Positions 19,599 through 29,178 of a stretch of DNA of 64,000 bases are shown piece after piece. Origin of the DNA: Acinetobacter haemolyticus. GTDB taxonomy: Bacteria > Pseudomonadota > Gammaproteobacteria > Pseudomonadales > Moraxellaceae. Where the stretch lies: positions 1-64,000 of the forward strand of contig NZ_OVCN01000007.1 of assembly GCF_900406815.1 (NCBI RefSeq). Reading direction: 5' to 3'. Every line of letters begins with the position of its first letter. Positions within the stretch are counted from its first letter, which is position 1. The notes beneath the pieces were generated by a model. The model did no database searches, was not told the DNA's origin, and worked only from the letters and a program-made list of their open reading frames with translations. The position numbers and the translations under genes are program-made.

Positions 19599-19867
19599 TA
19601 TTTATATAAACCCATGCTCAATTCACGCATTAGAGTAATTCACACGCTTAGAATTTTAAAGTCATTTTCATCAATAAAATCCATGTATTTTACTTTTGTT
19701 GGATAAATGATTGTCTAAGTCGATGACTGACATCGTGAGCAACCATTAGACTTTTTACTTTGAAACTTGAATAATCGTAATCAACCCTTACATTGAATAA
19801 AGTAGCAATGTAATATTCACACTGAAATTGAATTGATACTTTATTTTAAAAAATTTGGAGCAATCCC

Positions 19868-20194
19868 ATGTCTGCGACTATTGTTAATACATCTGATGAA
19901 AACTTCCAAGCAGATGTTTTAGATGCTGAAACTCCCGTTCTTGTTGATTTCTGGGCTGGCTGGTGTGCACCTTGTAAAGCCATCGCACCTGTTCTTGAAG
20001 ATCTATCAAATGAGTACGAAGGCAAAGTAAAAATCGTGAAAGTCGATGTTACTGCTTGCGAAGAAACAGCTGTGAAATATAACATCCGTAATATTCCAGC
20101 ATTACTTATGTTTAAAAACGGTGAAGTTGTCGCTCAGCAAGTTGGCGCAGCACCACGCTCTAAACTTGCAGCATTTATCGATCAAAACATCTAA
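19868..20194 (+). CDS. trxA: Thioredoxin with WCAPC active site
   Basis: Cytoplasmic disulfide reductase of 108 residues, the full length of a classical thioredoxin. The redox centre is Cys33-Ala34-Pro35-Cys36 (GWCAPCKAIAP) instead of the usual Cys-Gly-Pro-Cys. The buried Asp (VLVDFWAGW) and the cis-proline loop (IRNIPALLMF) are in place. A second cysteine pair is absent; there is one extra Cys near residue 59 (VTACEE). GGAG precedes the start by 6-7 bases. It sits between ppx (divergent) and rho, a common gammaproteobacterial order. Confidence 0.96.
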   Translation: MSATIVNTSDENFQADVLDAETPVLVDFWAGWCAPCKAIAPVLEDLSNEYEGKVKIVKVDVTACEETAVKYNIRNIPALLMFKNGEVVAQQVGAAPRSKLAAFIDQNI

Positions 20195-20217
20195 ATCTAT
20201 AGATGATTTATGTCTAT

Positions 20218-20262
20218 CTGCGGAACTACGTGTTTACTGAACAGCGTAGTCCGCAGTAAACA
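20218..20262 (+). promoter_or_regulatory. Structured RNA element in the rho leader
   Basis: Stem 1 pairs 20218-20230 with 20245-20256 (12 bp, one bulged A). The loop sequence 20231-20239 is a perfect 9-base complement of 20254-20262 just downstream. The two stems compete for three bases only, so either alternative hairpins or an H-type pseudoknot can form. No U-run follows, so it is not a classical intrinsic terminator for trxA. Confidence 0.55.
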
Positions 20263-20403
20263 TTGACAACACAGCCAATTAGGTCTATATTTCTCGATCA
20301 AGAAGCTTTGAATGGAATCTACTTCATTGCGCTTCTTACAAGACACAAAACATAAGATCGCCGCTCGGCAATAACAATTGTTTTCACATTTCTCTCTGAA
20401 ACA

Positions 20404-20487
20404 ATGAACCAGACTACTGAATCGTGGTTGTTTAAATACAATTACCTCAGCATGTATGTACGCGGTCGATTTTTATTCTTCCCTTAA
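20404..20487 (+). CDS. Possible 27-residue leader peptide before rho
   Basis: ATG at 20404 opens a 27-codon frame ending in TAA at 20485-20487, 37 bases before rho. The peptide has an aromatic-rich N-terminal half (SWLFKYNYL) and ends RGRFLFFP. E. coli rho also has a short leader peptide (RhoL), but I see no similarity to it. No clear ribosome-binding site is visible, so this may be chance; position and isolation within the leader are the only support. Confidence 0.3.
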   Translation: MNQTTESWLFKYNYLSMYVRGRFLFFP

Positions 20488-20524
20488 CGTAGTCCTCCAC
20501 TTATTCCATTCTGTCTGACCACTT

Positions 20525-21793
20525 ATGAACTTAACTGAACTCAAGAAAAAACCCATTGGCGAACTCATTAAAATTGCGGAGTTTATGGGCCTTGAAGGCA
20601 TGGCACGTAACCGCAAACAAGATATTATTTTTGCTATTTTAAAACGTCATGCGATGAATGGCGAAGAAATCTTTGGTGATGGCGTTCTCGAAATCCTTTC
20701 TGATGGTTTTGGTTTTTTACGCTCCGCTGCTGGTTCATATTTAGCTGGACCAGATGACATTTATGTCAGTCCATCCCAGATTCGTCGTTTTAACTTACGT
20801 ACAGGTGATACGATTACCGGTACGATCCGCCCGCCTAAAGAAGGTGAGCGCTATTTTGCCTTATTAAAAGTCAACCAAATTAACTACGACACTCCTGAAA
20901 ACTCCCGTAATAAAATTTTATTTGAAAACTTAACGCCTCTATTCCCAACTGAACAACTTGTCATGGAATTGGGGAATGGTACAACTGAAGATTTAACAGC
21001 ACGTGTTGTCGACTTAGTTGCTCCGATCGGTAAAGGTCAACGTTCAATTATTGTTGCACCGCCTAAAGCGGGTAAAACCATGTTGTTACAGAATATCGCG
21101 CAATCGATTGTACGTAACAACCCAGAAGTTTTTCTTATTGTGCTTTTAATTGACGAACGTCCTGAAGAAGTAACTGAAATGGAACGTACTGTTCGTGGTG
21201 AAGTCGTTGCATCTACATTTGATGAAGCGCCTGCACGTCATGTTCAAGTTGCCGAAATGGTCATCGAAAAAGCAAAACGTTTAGTTGAGCATAAAAAAGA
21301 TGTTGTGATTCTGCTTGACTCGATTACACGTTTAGCACGCGCATACAACACGGTTATTCCATCTTCTGGCAAAGTTCTGACAGGTGGTGTGGATGCCCAT
21401 GCCCTAGAACGACCAAAACGTTTCTTTGGTGCAGCTCGTAATATTGAAGAAGGTGGCTCACTCACCATTATCTCTACTGCTTTGATTGAAACTGGCAGTA
21501 AAATGGATGATGTGATCTATGAGGAGTTCAAAGGTACAGGTAACCAAGAAATCACTCTTGACCGCCGTATTGCTGAAAAACGCGTATTCCCTGCCATGAA
21601 TATCAAGAAATCGGGAACACGTCGTGAAGAGCGTCTCATGGACGAAGATAACCTTCGTAAAGTATGGATTCTCCGTAAACTGCTTCACCCAATGGATGAG
21701 TTGGCGGCAATGGAATTCTTATTAGACCGCATGAAAGAAACCAAAACCAATGATGACTTTTTCGATCAAATGAAACGTAAAGCGGCGAATTAA
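20525..21793 (+). CDS. rho: Transcription termination factor Rho
   Basis: Hexameric RNA-dependent ATPase that ends transcription at rut-containing sites. The 422 residues have the N-terminal RNA-binding domain ([13 protein letters not shown], then [13 protein letters not shown]), Walker [11 protein letters not shown] near 178-185, Walker [17 protein letters not shown] with the Q-loop ([15 protein letters not shown]), and the R-loop [20 protein letters not shown]. The length matches E. coli Rho (419). It is preceded by a long structured leader and followed by a strong terminator. Confidence 0.98.
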   Translation: MNLTELKKKPIGELIKIAEFMGLEGMARNRKQDIIFAILKRHAMNGEEIFGDGVLEILSDGFGFLRSAAGSYLAGPDDIYVSPSQIRRFNLRTGDTITGTIRPPKEGERYFALLKVNQINYDTPENSRNKILFENLTPLFPTEQLVMELGNGTTEDLTARVVDLVAPIGKGQRSIIVAPPKAGKTMLLQNIAQSIVRNNPEVFLIVLLIDERPEEVTEMERTVRGEVVASTFDEAPARHVQVAEMVIEKAKRLVEHKKDVVILLDSITRLARAYNTVIPSSGKVLTGGVDAHALERPKRFFGAARNIEEGGSLTIISTALIETGSKMDDVIYEEFKGTGNQEITLDRRIAEKRVFPAMNIKKSGTRREERLMDEDNLRKVWILRKLLHPMDELAAMEFLLDRMKETKTNDDFFDQMKRKAAN

Positions 21794-21810
21794 TTTACCG
21801 TGTTACAAAT

Positions 21811-21845
21811 AATAACAGCCACCATTATGGTGGCTGTTATTATTT
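21811..21845 (+). terminator. Intrinsic terminator of rho
   Basis: Perfect 14-bp stem (21811-21824 with 21828-21841), three-base loop, then TATTT. Both flanks are AT-rich. Confidence 0.88.
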
Positions 21846-22191
21846 GGTTGACATAATTACAAAACGGTTACAATTTAATTAATTTTAACCAAAAACCATT
21901 ATCTATTTGATTTAAATATAAATAAATATATCTGCAAATGCATTTTATACAATATCTCCGATTCATAAATGCTAATTCATAGTTATTTTCTATCAAAAAA
22001 TAACCAATTTTTGTCCATTTTTGACGTTTTGCCAGACAGAATAGTAGTAATTCATGATCTGCTTTGATAGGATAGCAACTGACTAGTTAGACTGCTCCCT
22101 GCGTTATTTCCTAAAATTTTTAGGGAAAATAAAAGCACAAACAGACTAACTCAGGTTCTTTTTAATCTCACAATTTTATGAGAGTGATGCC
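21846..22191 (+). other. AT-rich intergenic region and 5' UTR of the small lipoprotein gene
   Basis: No gene seen. Bases 22085-22151 can fold into a double hairpin: an outer stem (22085-22094 with 22142-22151, one mismatch) enclosing an inner stem around the palindromic TTTCCTAAAA...TTTTAGGGAAA (about 22106-22128). This lies in the expected 5' UTR of the lipoprotein mRNA and may stabilise it. The promoter is probably upstream, around 22030-22080, but not certain. Confidence 0.5.
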
Positions 22192-22428
22192 ATGTTATTC
22201 AAAAAATTTGCTGTTATCGCTGCTGTTGCAACTACTTTAGCTTTCGTTGGTTGCTCTAAGAAAGAAGAAGCTGCTACTGATGCAAACGCTGCTGCTTCTG
22301 AAGCTGTAGCTGCTGCTTCTGAAGCTGCTGTTGCTGCTTCTGAAGCTACTACTGCTGCTGTTGAAGCTACTGCTGCTTCTGAAGTTGCTGCTGCTTCTGA
22401 AGTTGCTCCAGCTTCTGCTGCTCAATAA
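22192..22428 (+). CDS. Small Ala/Ser/Glu-repeat lipoprotein
   Basis: 78-residue predicted lipoprotein. A signal peptide (KKFAVIAAVATTLAFVG) ends at Cys21, followed by SKKEEAATDANAAAS. The mature part is a tandem array of about seven AAASEA/AVAASEA-type units and looks like a continuous alanine-rich helix. Repeats are also visible in the DNA as GCTGCTTCTGAAGCT units. Codon choice is uniform (GCT, TCT, GAA), as in highly expressed genes, and the gene has its own structured UTR and a strong terminator. By size, composition and expression signs it resembles an abundant Lpp-like outer-membrane lipoprotein. It could be the Acinetobacter lipoprotein LirL, but I cannot confirm that from memory. Confidence 0.82.
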   Translation: MLFKKFAVIAAVATTLAFVGCSKKEEAATDANAAASEAVAAASEAAVAASEATTAAVEATAASEVAAASEVAPASAAQ

Positions 22429-22446
22429 TCTACTTTTAGATTATCG

Positions 22447-22475
22447 AAAAGAGAACCTTTCGGTTCTCTTTTTTT
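22447..22475 (+). terminator. Intrinsic terminator of the small lipoprotein gene
   Basis: 11-bp stem (22447-22457 with 22462-22472), tight TTTC loop, followed by a run of T. Confidence 0.93.
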
Positions 22476-22511
22476 ATGTCTGTACTTTCTTTAAATAGAA
22501 AGGATTAGACG

Positions 22512-22536
22512 AAAAAAAGCAGGTCAATCGACCTGC
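22512..22536 (-). terminator. Terminator overlapping the end of ihfA
   Basis: 7-bp GC-rich stem (22519-22525 with 22530-22536) followed on the minus strand by seven T. The hairpin includes the last four codons and the stop of ihfA, so coding and termination signals overlap. Confidence 0.85.
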
Positions 22537-22820
22537 TCATTTCCCACACGCTGTCTAAATTTCTGACCCGCTCTGAACGTTACTACACGGCGTGCAGAAA
22601 TCGGAATCTCTTCACCCGTTTTAGGGTTGCGTCCAGGACGCTCACGCTTATCACGTAGTTCAAAATTACCGAACCCAGAAAGTTTGACTTGTTCACCAGA
22701 AATTAATGCCTGACTAATTTCGTCAAAAAACAACTCGACCATTTGTTTTGCTTCACGACGATTTAGACTCGTTAGCTCACTTAAATGGTCCGCCATATCT
22801 GCTTTTGTTAATGCTGTCAT
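22524..22820 (-). CDS. ihfA: Integration host factor subunit alpha
   Basis: 98-residue DNA-bending protein that pairs with IhfB. The sequence shows [42 protein letters not shown] and the DNA-intercalating arm [29 protein letters not shown] with the conserved proline. Its start overlaps the pheT stop by 4 bases (ATGA type), giving the pheS-pheT-ihfA order seen in E. coli. Confidence 0.96.
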   Translation of the reverse strand: MTALTKADMADHLSELTSLNRREAKQMVELFFDEISQALISGEQVKLSGFGNFELRDKRERPGRNPKTGEEIPISARRVVTFRAGQKFRQRVGNEQVD

Positions 22821-25198
22821 GAGGCCCTCAATGTCGCTTGATAAGTGTCTTCCAACACTTGAATAATGTTATCCATACCAGATTTGATTTCAGCATCTTC
22901 AAGCGTACGAGCTGGATGTTGCCACAACAATGCAAAAGCTAAAGAGCGTTTGCCTTGTTCAACCCCTTGCCCCGTATACACATCGAACAACCATGTGGAA
23001 TCAAGTAACTCACCACCTGTTTGCTCAATCATGCGCTGAATATCTTTCACTTCAATATTATCAGAGATTAAAAGCGCAATATCACGTCTAACCGATGGAA
23101 AACGTGATAATTCTGTAAAATTAGATACATAAGATTGCAAAACTGCTTGCTGATCAAGCTCTGCAACCCACGTCGTACCCAAATCTAAATCATTTTCTAA
23201 AGAAGGATGTAAACGTCCCAAGTAACCAATTGACTGGCCATTTACCAGTATTTCAGCGGATTGTCCTGGATGTAACCATGCTTTCTGGGTACGAGTAAAC
23301 TCGGCTTTTACTCGACCTGCTGCCAAAATTTCTTCAATTTCACCTTTGAAATCAAAGAAATCCATTGCTTGAGGTTTCATATGCCATGACTCAGGTGCTC
23401 GTGAACCAACAGCAATCAATGCTAATGTTGGAATCTGCTTAAGATCATGGATATCTTTTGCACCCTGATAGTCAAAACGTAAACCTAACTCAAAAAAGCG
23501 GACGCGATGTTGTTGACGATTCAAGTTATATTGCACACAAGGAATCAAACTTGAAAGTAACGTACTACGCATCGCAGCCAGATCACTTGAAATCGGATTG
23601 GCAAGCATCAAGGGCTGTACATCTGGGTTCAGTTGTTTTTCCAATTTTGCATCAGCAAAACTAAAACTAATCGCTTCTTGATATCCTAAAGTTGCCACGG
23701 TTTGACGGAGTTGTGCAATTTCAAAACGATCTTGATACTTCTCTAATTTCACATCAATTTTTGGCAGACTGATTTGAATATTGTCATAACCATGAATACG
23801 TGCAACTTCTTCAACGAGGTCTTGATAGATTGCCATATCATAACGATGCGATGGAGGAATGACACTCCACTCACCTTGCGCTGTCGTTTCCACCACACAA
23901 CCTAAACGCGTCAACGCATCTGCAATAAAATCACCTGCGACTTCATAACCAAGCAGTTGATCCACTTGAGCTTGCTTTAACTGAATCGCTTCACGTGTAG
24001 GTAATAAAGCCGCTTGTTCAGCAACAGTAATTGGACCAAACTCACCACCAGCAAATGTTTGGATCAACTCACATGCGCGATGCATAGCAATCATTGGCAA
24101 TTCAAAATCAACGCCACGTTCATAACGCTGTGACGAATCAGTATGTAAACCAAAACGACGCGCGCGACCTGCTATTGCCAAAGGTGCAAAGAATGCACTT
24201 TCAAGGAAGATATCCTGTGTATCATCCGTAACTGAAGAATCTAAGCCGCCCATGATGCCAGCAATCGCCAATGCTTTTTGCTCATCCGCAATGACCATGA
24301 TGTCATCTTGTAGCTCTACTTCTTGATCATTTAGCAGCATCAATTTTTCTTTTGGCTGAGCTTGACGGACTTGAATTGAGCCTTCAATCTTTGCTAAGTC
24401 AAAAGCATGCATCGGCTGCCCCAACTCAAGCAAAACATAGTTGGTAATATCGACCAAGATGCTATGGGTACGGATACCTGAATGCGCTAATGCTTGTTCC
24501 ATCCAATCTGGTGTAGCCGCTTTCACATTCACATTTTTGACAATACGACCTAAATAACGTGGTGTACCTTCAGTGGTGATTGTTACAGTCTTTTCTTCTG
24601 TAATATTTGCTGGAATTGCTTGAATGGCAGGTTCATTAACACTCAGTTGATTGATGACGGCAATTTCACGAGCAATACCACGAATGCTAAAACAGTCACC
24701 GCGGTTTGGCGTGATACTGATGTCAATCACATTGTCATCAAGTTTTAAATATTCACGAATATTCACTCCAACTGGGGCATCAGTCGGAAGTTCTAACAAA
24801 CCATCAATTTTATCTTCTAAATCAATTTCAGAAGCACCACATAGCATGCCTTGTGATTCAATACCACGAAGCTTACCCTTTTTAATTTTGAAATCGCCTG
24901 GTAATACTGCACCAATTGTAGCAACAGGTGCTTTCATCCCTACACGAACATTCGGTGCTCCACACACGATCTGTAATGGTTCACCCGAACCAATATTTAC
25001 AGTCGTCACACGCAAACGATCCGCATCTGGATGCTGCTCAACAGTCAGGACTTCACCAACGACTACGCCTGTAAATGGTTTAGCTACTGGCGCTAATTCG
25101 TCTACCTCTAAACCTAACATGGTCAATTGATCAGAAAGTGTTTCGCTATCAATTGCTGGGTTGACCCAGGTGCGTAACCAATTTTCACTAATTTTCAT
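22817..25198 (-). CDS. pheT: Phenylalanyl-tRNA synthetase beta subunit
   Basis: 793 residues, normal for the family. From the N-terminus it has an EMAP/tRNA-binding-like domain (residues about 40-150, including [19 protein letters not shown]), the B3/B4 editing domain, the B5 domain and a C-terminal ferredoxin-fold anticodon-binding domain ([21 protein letters not shown]). Together with PheS it forms an alpha2beta2 enzyme charging tRNA-Phe. It lies 33 bases after pheS. Confidence 0.97.
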   Translation of the reverse strand: MKISENWLRTWVNPAIDSETLSDQLTMLGLEVDELAPVAKPFTGVVVGEVLTVEQHPDADRLRVTTVNIGSGEPLQIVCGAPNVRVGMKAPVATIGAVLPGDFKIKKGKLRGIESQGMLCGASEIDLEDKIDGLLELPTDAPVGVNIREYLKLDDNVIDISITPNRGDCFSIRGIAREIAVINQLSVNEPAIQAIPANITEEKTVTITTEGTPRYLGRIVKNVNVKAATPDWMEQALAHSGIRTHSILVDITNYVLLELGQPMHAFDLAKIEGSIQVRQAQPKEKLMLLNDQEVELQDDIMVIADEQKALAIAGIMGGLDSSVTDDTQDIFLESAFFAPLAIAGRARRFGLHTDSSQRYERGVDFELPMIAMHRACELIQTFAGGEFGPITVAEQAALLPTREAIQLKQAQVDQLLGYEVAGDFIADALTRLGCVVETTAQGEWSVIPPSHRYDMAIYQDLVEEVARIHGYDNIQISLPKIDVKLEKYQDRFEIAQLRQTVATLGYQEAISFSFADAKLEKQLNPDVQPLMLANPISSDLAAMRSTLLSSLIPCVQYNLNRQQHRVRFFELGLRFDYQGAKDIHDLKQIPTLALIAVGSRAPESWHMKPQAMDFFDFKGEIEEILAAGRVKAEFTRTQKAWLHPGQSAEILVNGQSIGYLGRLHPSLENDLDLGTTWVAELDQQAVLQSYVSNFTELSRFPSVRRDIALLISDNIEVKDIQRMIEQTGGELLDSTWLFDVYTGQGVEQGKRSLAFALLWQHPARTLEDAEIKSGMDNIIQVLEDTYQATLRAS

Positions 25199-25231
25199 CT
25201 GTATAAACCTTATTTAATCCTGAAAAAATGC

Positions 25232-26233
<1,002 letters not shown>

Positions 26234-26368
26234 TTATAGAAATATAATAAAACGCTATAGTTTATCAGCTTTTTACCTATTTTTTGAAGATTAAGCCCAT
26301 TGAAAAAACATATGTCGCAACAATTTGCTAAAATCCTCCCTATCGCTAAAAGTCAAAGAGTAAAAATA

Positions 26369-27367
26369 ATGGCGCTCGATCAAATTTGGAAAGTTCAATT
26401 GACGCTTGTCAGCTATGGAAATGAGTTTTTGCAGCAAAACCTTCCCATTAGTACTTGGGTTGATCACCCTATTTTTGCTCAACATAATTTCGAATTTCGT
26501 GATTTACAATCACAGCACCTTTTAGCACAGCACTTTCAAGTTTGGTTAGAAGGATTAAAAAGACAAGGTGTTGACCGATTAAGTCTACACAATGCACATC
26601 TCTTACAAGATCATCAAAACCCAAATGCTAATGTCGAATTGCTTCCCTATGCCCATTTTATCGTTAGTCATGAAGGGAAAAACAAAACTGCATGGATTTG
26701 TGGGCATGAACTTGCAGAGTGGTATCAACATGACAACCCATTTCAAGCACCTATTTCACAACAAATTTCACTACGACAGGATGTATTTTGGCGTTATCAA
26801 CTTCCAGACTCAATTGCTAAAAAAGTGACACAAGAATTAAAAAATAATGACTGGCATGAAATTGAAAAGTTTATTAACCAAGAGCTTTTCAACCATAAAT
26901 GTGCAGAAAATTTCTTAGAACCAGAACAAGTAGAGCTCCCTTTTTATGGCTATGAACTAGAACAAAGCCATTTAGATAAAGCTGTTTTGGCTATCATTCC
27001 AACCACCTATCAAGCTGACTCAGCCCATCAACTGATGTATCGCATGTCTGCACTGGTTGACTTTATCGAGAGTCAACGTCGCCATCCCTATAATCCCGAT
27101 GGTGAAATGATGAGTCCTGAGCAACAAATTGTCTTACGCAATTTTGCAGAAAAAACGGGCGACTTATTTGCCAAACTGATTTCGAGAATAGCCAACCATT
27201 ATAAAAATATTGATTTTGAAATGCCGATGGAACCCTATGACCGAACCATGGATGTAGCGAAAACCCCGACTGAGGCACCCCAACATAAAATGAATCATAT
27301 CAGTGTGATGAAATTAGTATTTATCACGATCATCATTTGTGGATTGGCTTATTATTTCGGATTATAA
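26369..27367 (+). CDS. Uncharacterised protein with C-terminal membrane anchor
   Basis: About 332 residues from the ATG at 26369 (AAAGAG 8 bases upstream); an in-frame ATG at 26312 and a TTG at 26300 would add up to 23 residues. The protein is soluble, rich in Gln/His, and ends in one hydrophobic helix (VMKLVFITIIICGLAYYFGL) after a Pro/Thr-rich linker, as in a tail-anchored protein. I recognise no domain. It overlaps the 3' end of the convergent ParB-like gene by 16 bases and lies inside the gap that separates rplT from pheS. Confidence 0.75.
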   Translation: MALDQIWKVQLTLVSYGNEFLQQNLPISTWVDHPIFAQHNFEFRDLQSQHLLAQHFQVWLEGLKRQGVDRLSLHNAHLLQDHQNPNANVELLPYAHFIVSHEGKNKTAWICGHELAEWYQHDNPFQAPISQQISLRQDVFWRYQLPDSIAKKVTQELKNNDWHEIEKFINQELFNHKCAENFLEPEQVELPFYGYELEQSHLDKAVLAIIPTTYQADSAHQLMYRMSALVDFIESQRRHPYNPDGEMMSPEQQIVLRNFAEKTGDLFAKLISRIANHYKNIDFEMPMEPYDRTMDVAKTPTEAPQHKMNHISVMKLVFITIIICGLAYYFGL

Positions 27368-27744
27368 ATCTCCGTATAATCAAGCTCATCTTCATCAATA
27401 TTTATAAAATCAGGATCAGGCATTTGCTCAAATTGTACTGCGAGTATATCGGAATGCTTGAGTAAACTTGCCTTTGCTACACGATGCATACCATCCATCA
27501 CTCGACCCTGCGCACAGAGAATAATGGGGTAATTGAGGTCTGCATCCTGAATCAATTGAATATGCTCAATGATTTGCTGCGTTGTTGGATATTCATCTGG
27601 AAACCAATAAGCTTCGTTGAGTTCTTGAATATCAGTAAGCATAACTTTCTTGACCATGAAATTTTGGGTTAGCTTCACTAAACGATGAACATCCCAAATA
27701 CAAGTATCTTCTCCCACTTGCCTAAAGTGATATTGCCTGCGCAT
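27352..27744 (-). CDS. Standalone ParB-like (ParB/Srx fold) small protein
   Basis: 130-residue protein. The segment YPIILCAQGRVMDGMHRVAKA at about 83-103 contains the DGMHR motif of the ParB/sulfiredoxin nucleotide-binding fold, where DG.HR contacts the nucleotide phosphate. There is no helix-turn-helix or dimer domain, so this is not a partition ParB. Proteins of this size and motif occur widely as single-domain genes of unknown role. Its start is 18 bases after the stop of the NADAR gene upstream, so they are probably co-transcribed. Its 3' end overlaps the convergent gene by 16 bases. Confidence 0.65.
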   Translation of the reverse strand: MRRQYHFRQVGEDTCIWDVHRLVKLTQNFMVKKVMLTDIQELNEAYWFPDEYPTTQQIIEHIQLIQDADLNYPIILCAQGRVMDGMHRVAKASLLKHSDILAVQFEQMPDPDFINIDEDELDYTEIYNPK

Positions 27745-27762
27745 GTTGTCACCTAAGATAGT

Positions 27763-28320
27763 TTAGTTTACTAAAAGTTTAGATCGGACTTGCATTAATG
27801 CAAACCCCAAGAGATTTAAACCATTCCATAATCTAGGATCTTGAATATTCTCATGATCCTTAGCCATACCCACGCCCCAGATCTTATCCACTGGTGATGC
27901 CTCAACCAAGATACGATTATTTGTTGAGATCAGGAAATTCTTTAATTCTTGATGCTGGGAAAACTTTGCAAGATTAGCTTGCACTACAATCTCAAAACGT
28001 TGCTCTCGCCATCGTTGTTCATCATAATGGCGTACATTTCTTCCTAACTGCTTTGCTTCATTGGGATGACGGACATTTAATATCTTCTCAAATATTTCAT
28101 GATCACCAAATAACTTCGCTTTTTGTGCCATCATATAATGTTCAGCCGTTGGATATAAAATGCCTTCCACATTAAATGCAGCATCAAACCATTGACTTAA
28201 ACAACTTTTATCCACGACATGACTTTGTTTAGGGATATGCCCCCAAAAGAACAGGTACTTAAATACTTGCCCTTGTTGAGTTGCTTGTACTAAATCAGTT
28301 AAAAATTTTGCATCATTCAT
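27763..28320 (-). CDS. NADAR (YbiA-like) family protein
   Basis: 185 residues. The NADAR fold is shown by FFWGHIPKQSH near 24, the acid/tyrosine-containing LYPTAEHYMMAQKAKLF near 55 and SPVDKIWGVGM near 151, where E. coli YbiA has its active-site region. NADAR enzymes are N-glycosidases acting on riboflavin intermediates or removing ADP-ribose from guanine in DNA/RNA; some are antitoxins to DarT-like toxins. No DarT is adjacent here; the co-oriented neighbour is the ParB-like gene. Metabolite repair is therefore the default guess. Confidence 0.85.
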   Translation of the reverse strand: MNDAKFLTDLVQATQQGQVFKYLFFWGHIPKQSHVVDKSCLSQWFDAAFNVEGILYPTAEHYMMAQKAKLFGDHEIFEKILNVRHPNEAKQLGRNVRHYDEQRWREQRFEIVVQANLAKFSQHQELKNFLISTNNRILVEASPVDKIWGVGMAKDHENIQDPRLWNGLNLLGFALMQVRSKLLVN

Positions 28321-28372
28321 ATTATTTCCTTTTATTTATTTTATATGTTTAAAACGCATTTGCTTAAAAATA

Positions 28373-28400
28373 AAAAAGACCGCTAAAAAGCGGCCTTCTT
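28373..28400 (-). terminator. Terminator after rplT
   Basis: 7-bp GC-rich stem (28378-28384 with 28389-28395, one G-U pair in the RNA) followed on the minus strand by a T-run. Confidence 0.85.
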
Positions 28401-28413
28401 TGAATCTCTAAGC

Positions 28414-28773
28414 TTATGCAGCTAATGCGCCTTTAGCTTTTTCAGCTAAAGCAGCAAATGCTACTGCATCATGCATAGCGATGTCAGCTAATACGCGACG
28501 GTCGATGATCACTTGAGCTTTTTTCAAGCCATCAATCATGCGGCTGTAAGACAAACCGTTTTGACGAGCACCAGCATTGATACGCGCAATCCATAAAGCA
28601 CGGAATTGACGTTTCTTTTGACGGCGGTCACGGTATGCATATTGACCAGCTTTGATTACCGCTTGGAACGCTACGCGATAAACACGTGAACGAGCACCAT
28701 AGTAACCTTTAGCGCGAGCAAGAATTTTTTTGTGACGACGATGAGCCACTACACCACGTTTTACACGAGCCAT
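28414..28773 (-). CDS. rplT: 50S ribosomal protein L20
   Basis: 119-residue basic protein with the typical start [29 protein letters not shown] and the C-terminal globular part ([21 protein letters not shown]). It binds 23S rRNA early in 50S assembly and in many bacteria represses its own operon. It lies 11 bases after rpmI, as usual. Confidence 0.98.
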
Positions 28774-28784
28774 TTATAATCTCC

Positions 28785-28979
28785 TTAGATGTATGGGCAC
28801 ATAGCACGAACTGATGCAACGTCACTTACGTGAACCATTACACAACCGCGCAATTGACGGATACGCTTAGCAGATTTTTTGGTCAAAATGTGGCGCTTGA
28901 ATGCTTGTTTGCGCTTGAAACCGTTTGCAGTCGCTTTAAAGCGTTTAGCTGCACCACGGCGAGTTTTTAACTTAGCCAT
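28785..28979 (-). CDS. rpmI: 50S ribosomal protein L35
   Basis: 64-residue basic protein ([24 protein letters not shown]). It is followed directly by rplT. In most relatives infC lies directly upstream, but here it is about 2.9 kb away, so rpmI-rplT must have its own promoter. A ribosome-binding site (AGAGG) precedes the ATG. Confidence 0.97.
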   Translation of the reverse strand: MAKLKTRRGAAKRFKATANGFKRKQAFKRHILTKKSAKRIRQLRGCVMVHVSDVASVRAMCPYI

Positions 28980-29010
28980 AGTAACCTCTTTTAGTCACCT
29001 GTTCGGCTCG

Positions 29011-29026
29011 TTTGCACTATTGCAAA
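29011..29026 (-). promoter_or_regulatory. Hairpin in the rpmI-rplT leader
   Basis: Perfect 6-bp inverted repeat TTTGCA/TGCAAA with a four-base loop, about 30 bases before the rpmI start. It may form part of an L20 autoregulatory leader, but only this stem can be seen by eye. Confidence 0.4.
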
Positions 29027-29178
29027 TCGACCTGCAGGTAAGGAAGGCAGTATCATATAGCATCTTCGTTTAAATTTAAAGCAAAATTTCTGCTCAAAAA
29101 ATCAAACGATTTAAACCATGGCACCAATGTCAAATATACTTTGGGGTTATTAGAATCTATAACATAAACAAAAGAAAA

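Larger units (their letters stand above)
20195..20524 (+). other. trxA-rho intergenic region and rho leader
   Basis: 330 bases without an annotated gene. It holds a strong hairpin/pseudoknot-like element at 20218-20262, a small GCCG/CGGC hairpin near 20361, a possible 27-codon ORF at 20404-20487, and a C/T-rich stretch (20488-20524) before the rho start. In other bacteria the rho leader is the site of Rho autoregulation by premature termination, and a long leader here fits that, but no specific site can be proven from sequence. Confidence 0.6.

Noticed and set aside
22237-22425. Ser/Arg-rich frame antisense to the small lipoprotein gene
   Set aside because: It is a mirror of the GCT/TCT/GAA repeats on the coding strand; low-complexity shadow with no ribosome-binding site.
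27763-28320. NADAR gene as antitoxin of a DarT-type toxin-antitoxin system
   Set aside because: No DarT-like toxin gene is adjacent; the neighbours are a ParB-like gene and rplT, so a toxin-antitoxin call is not supported.
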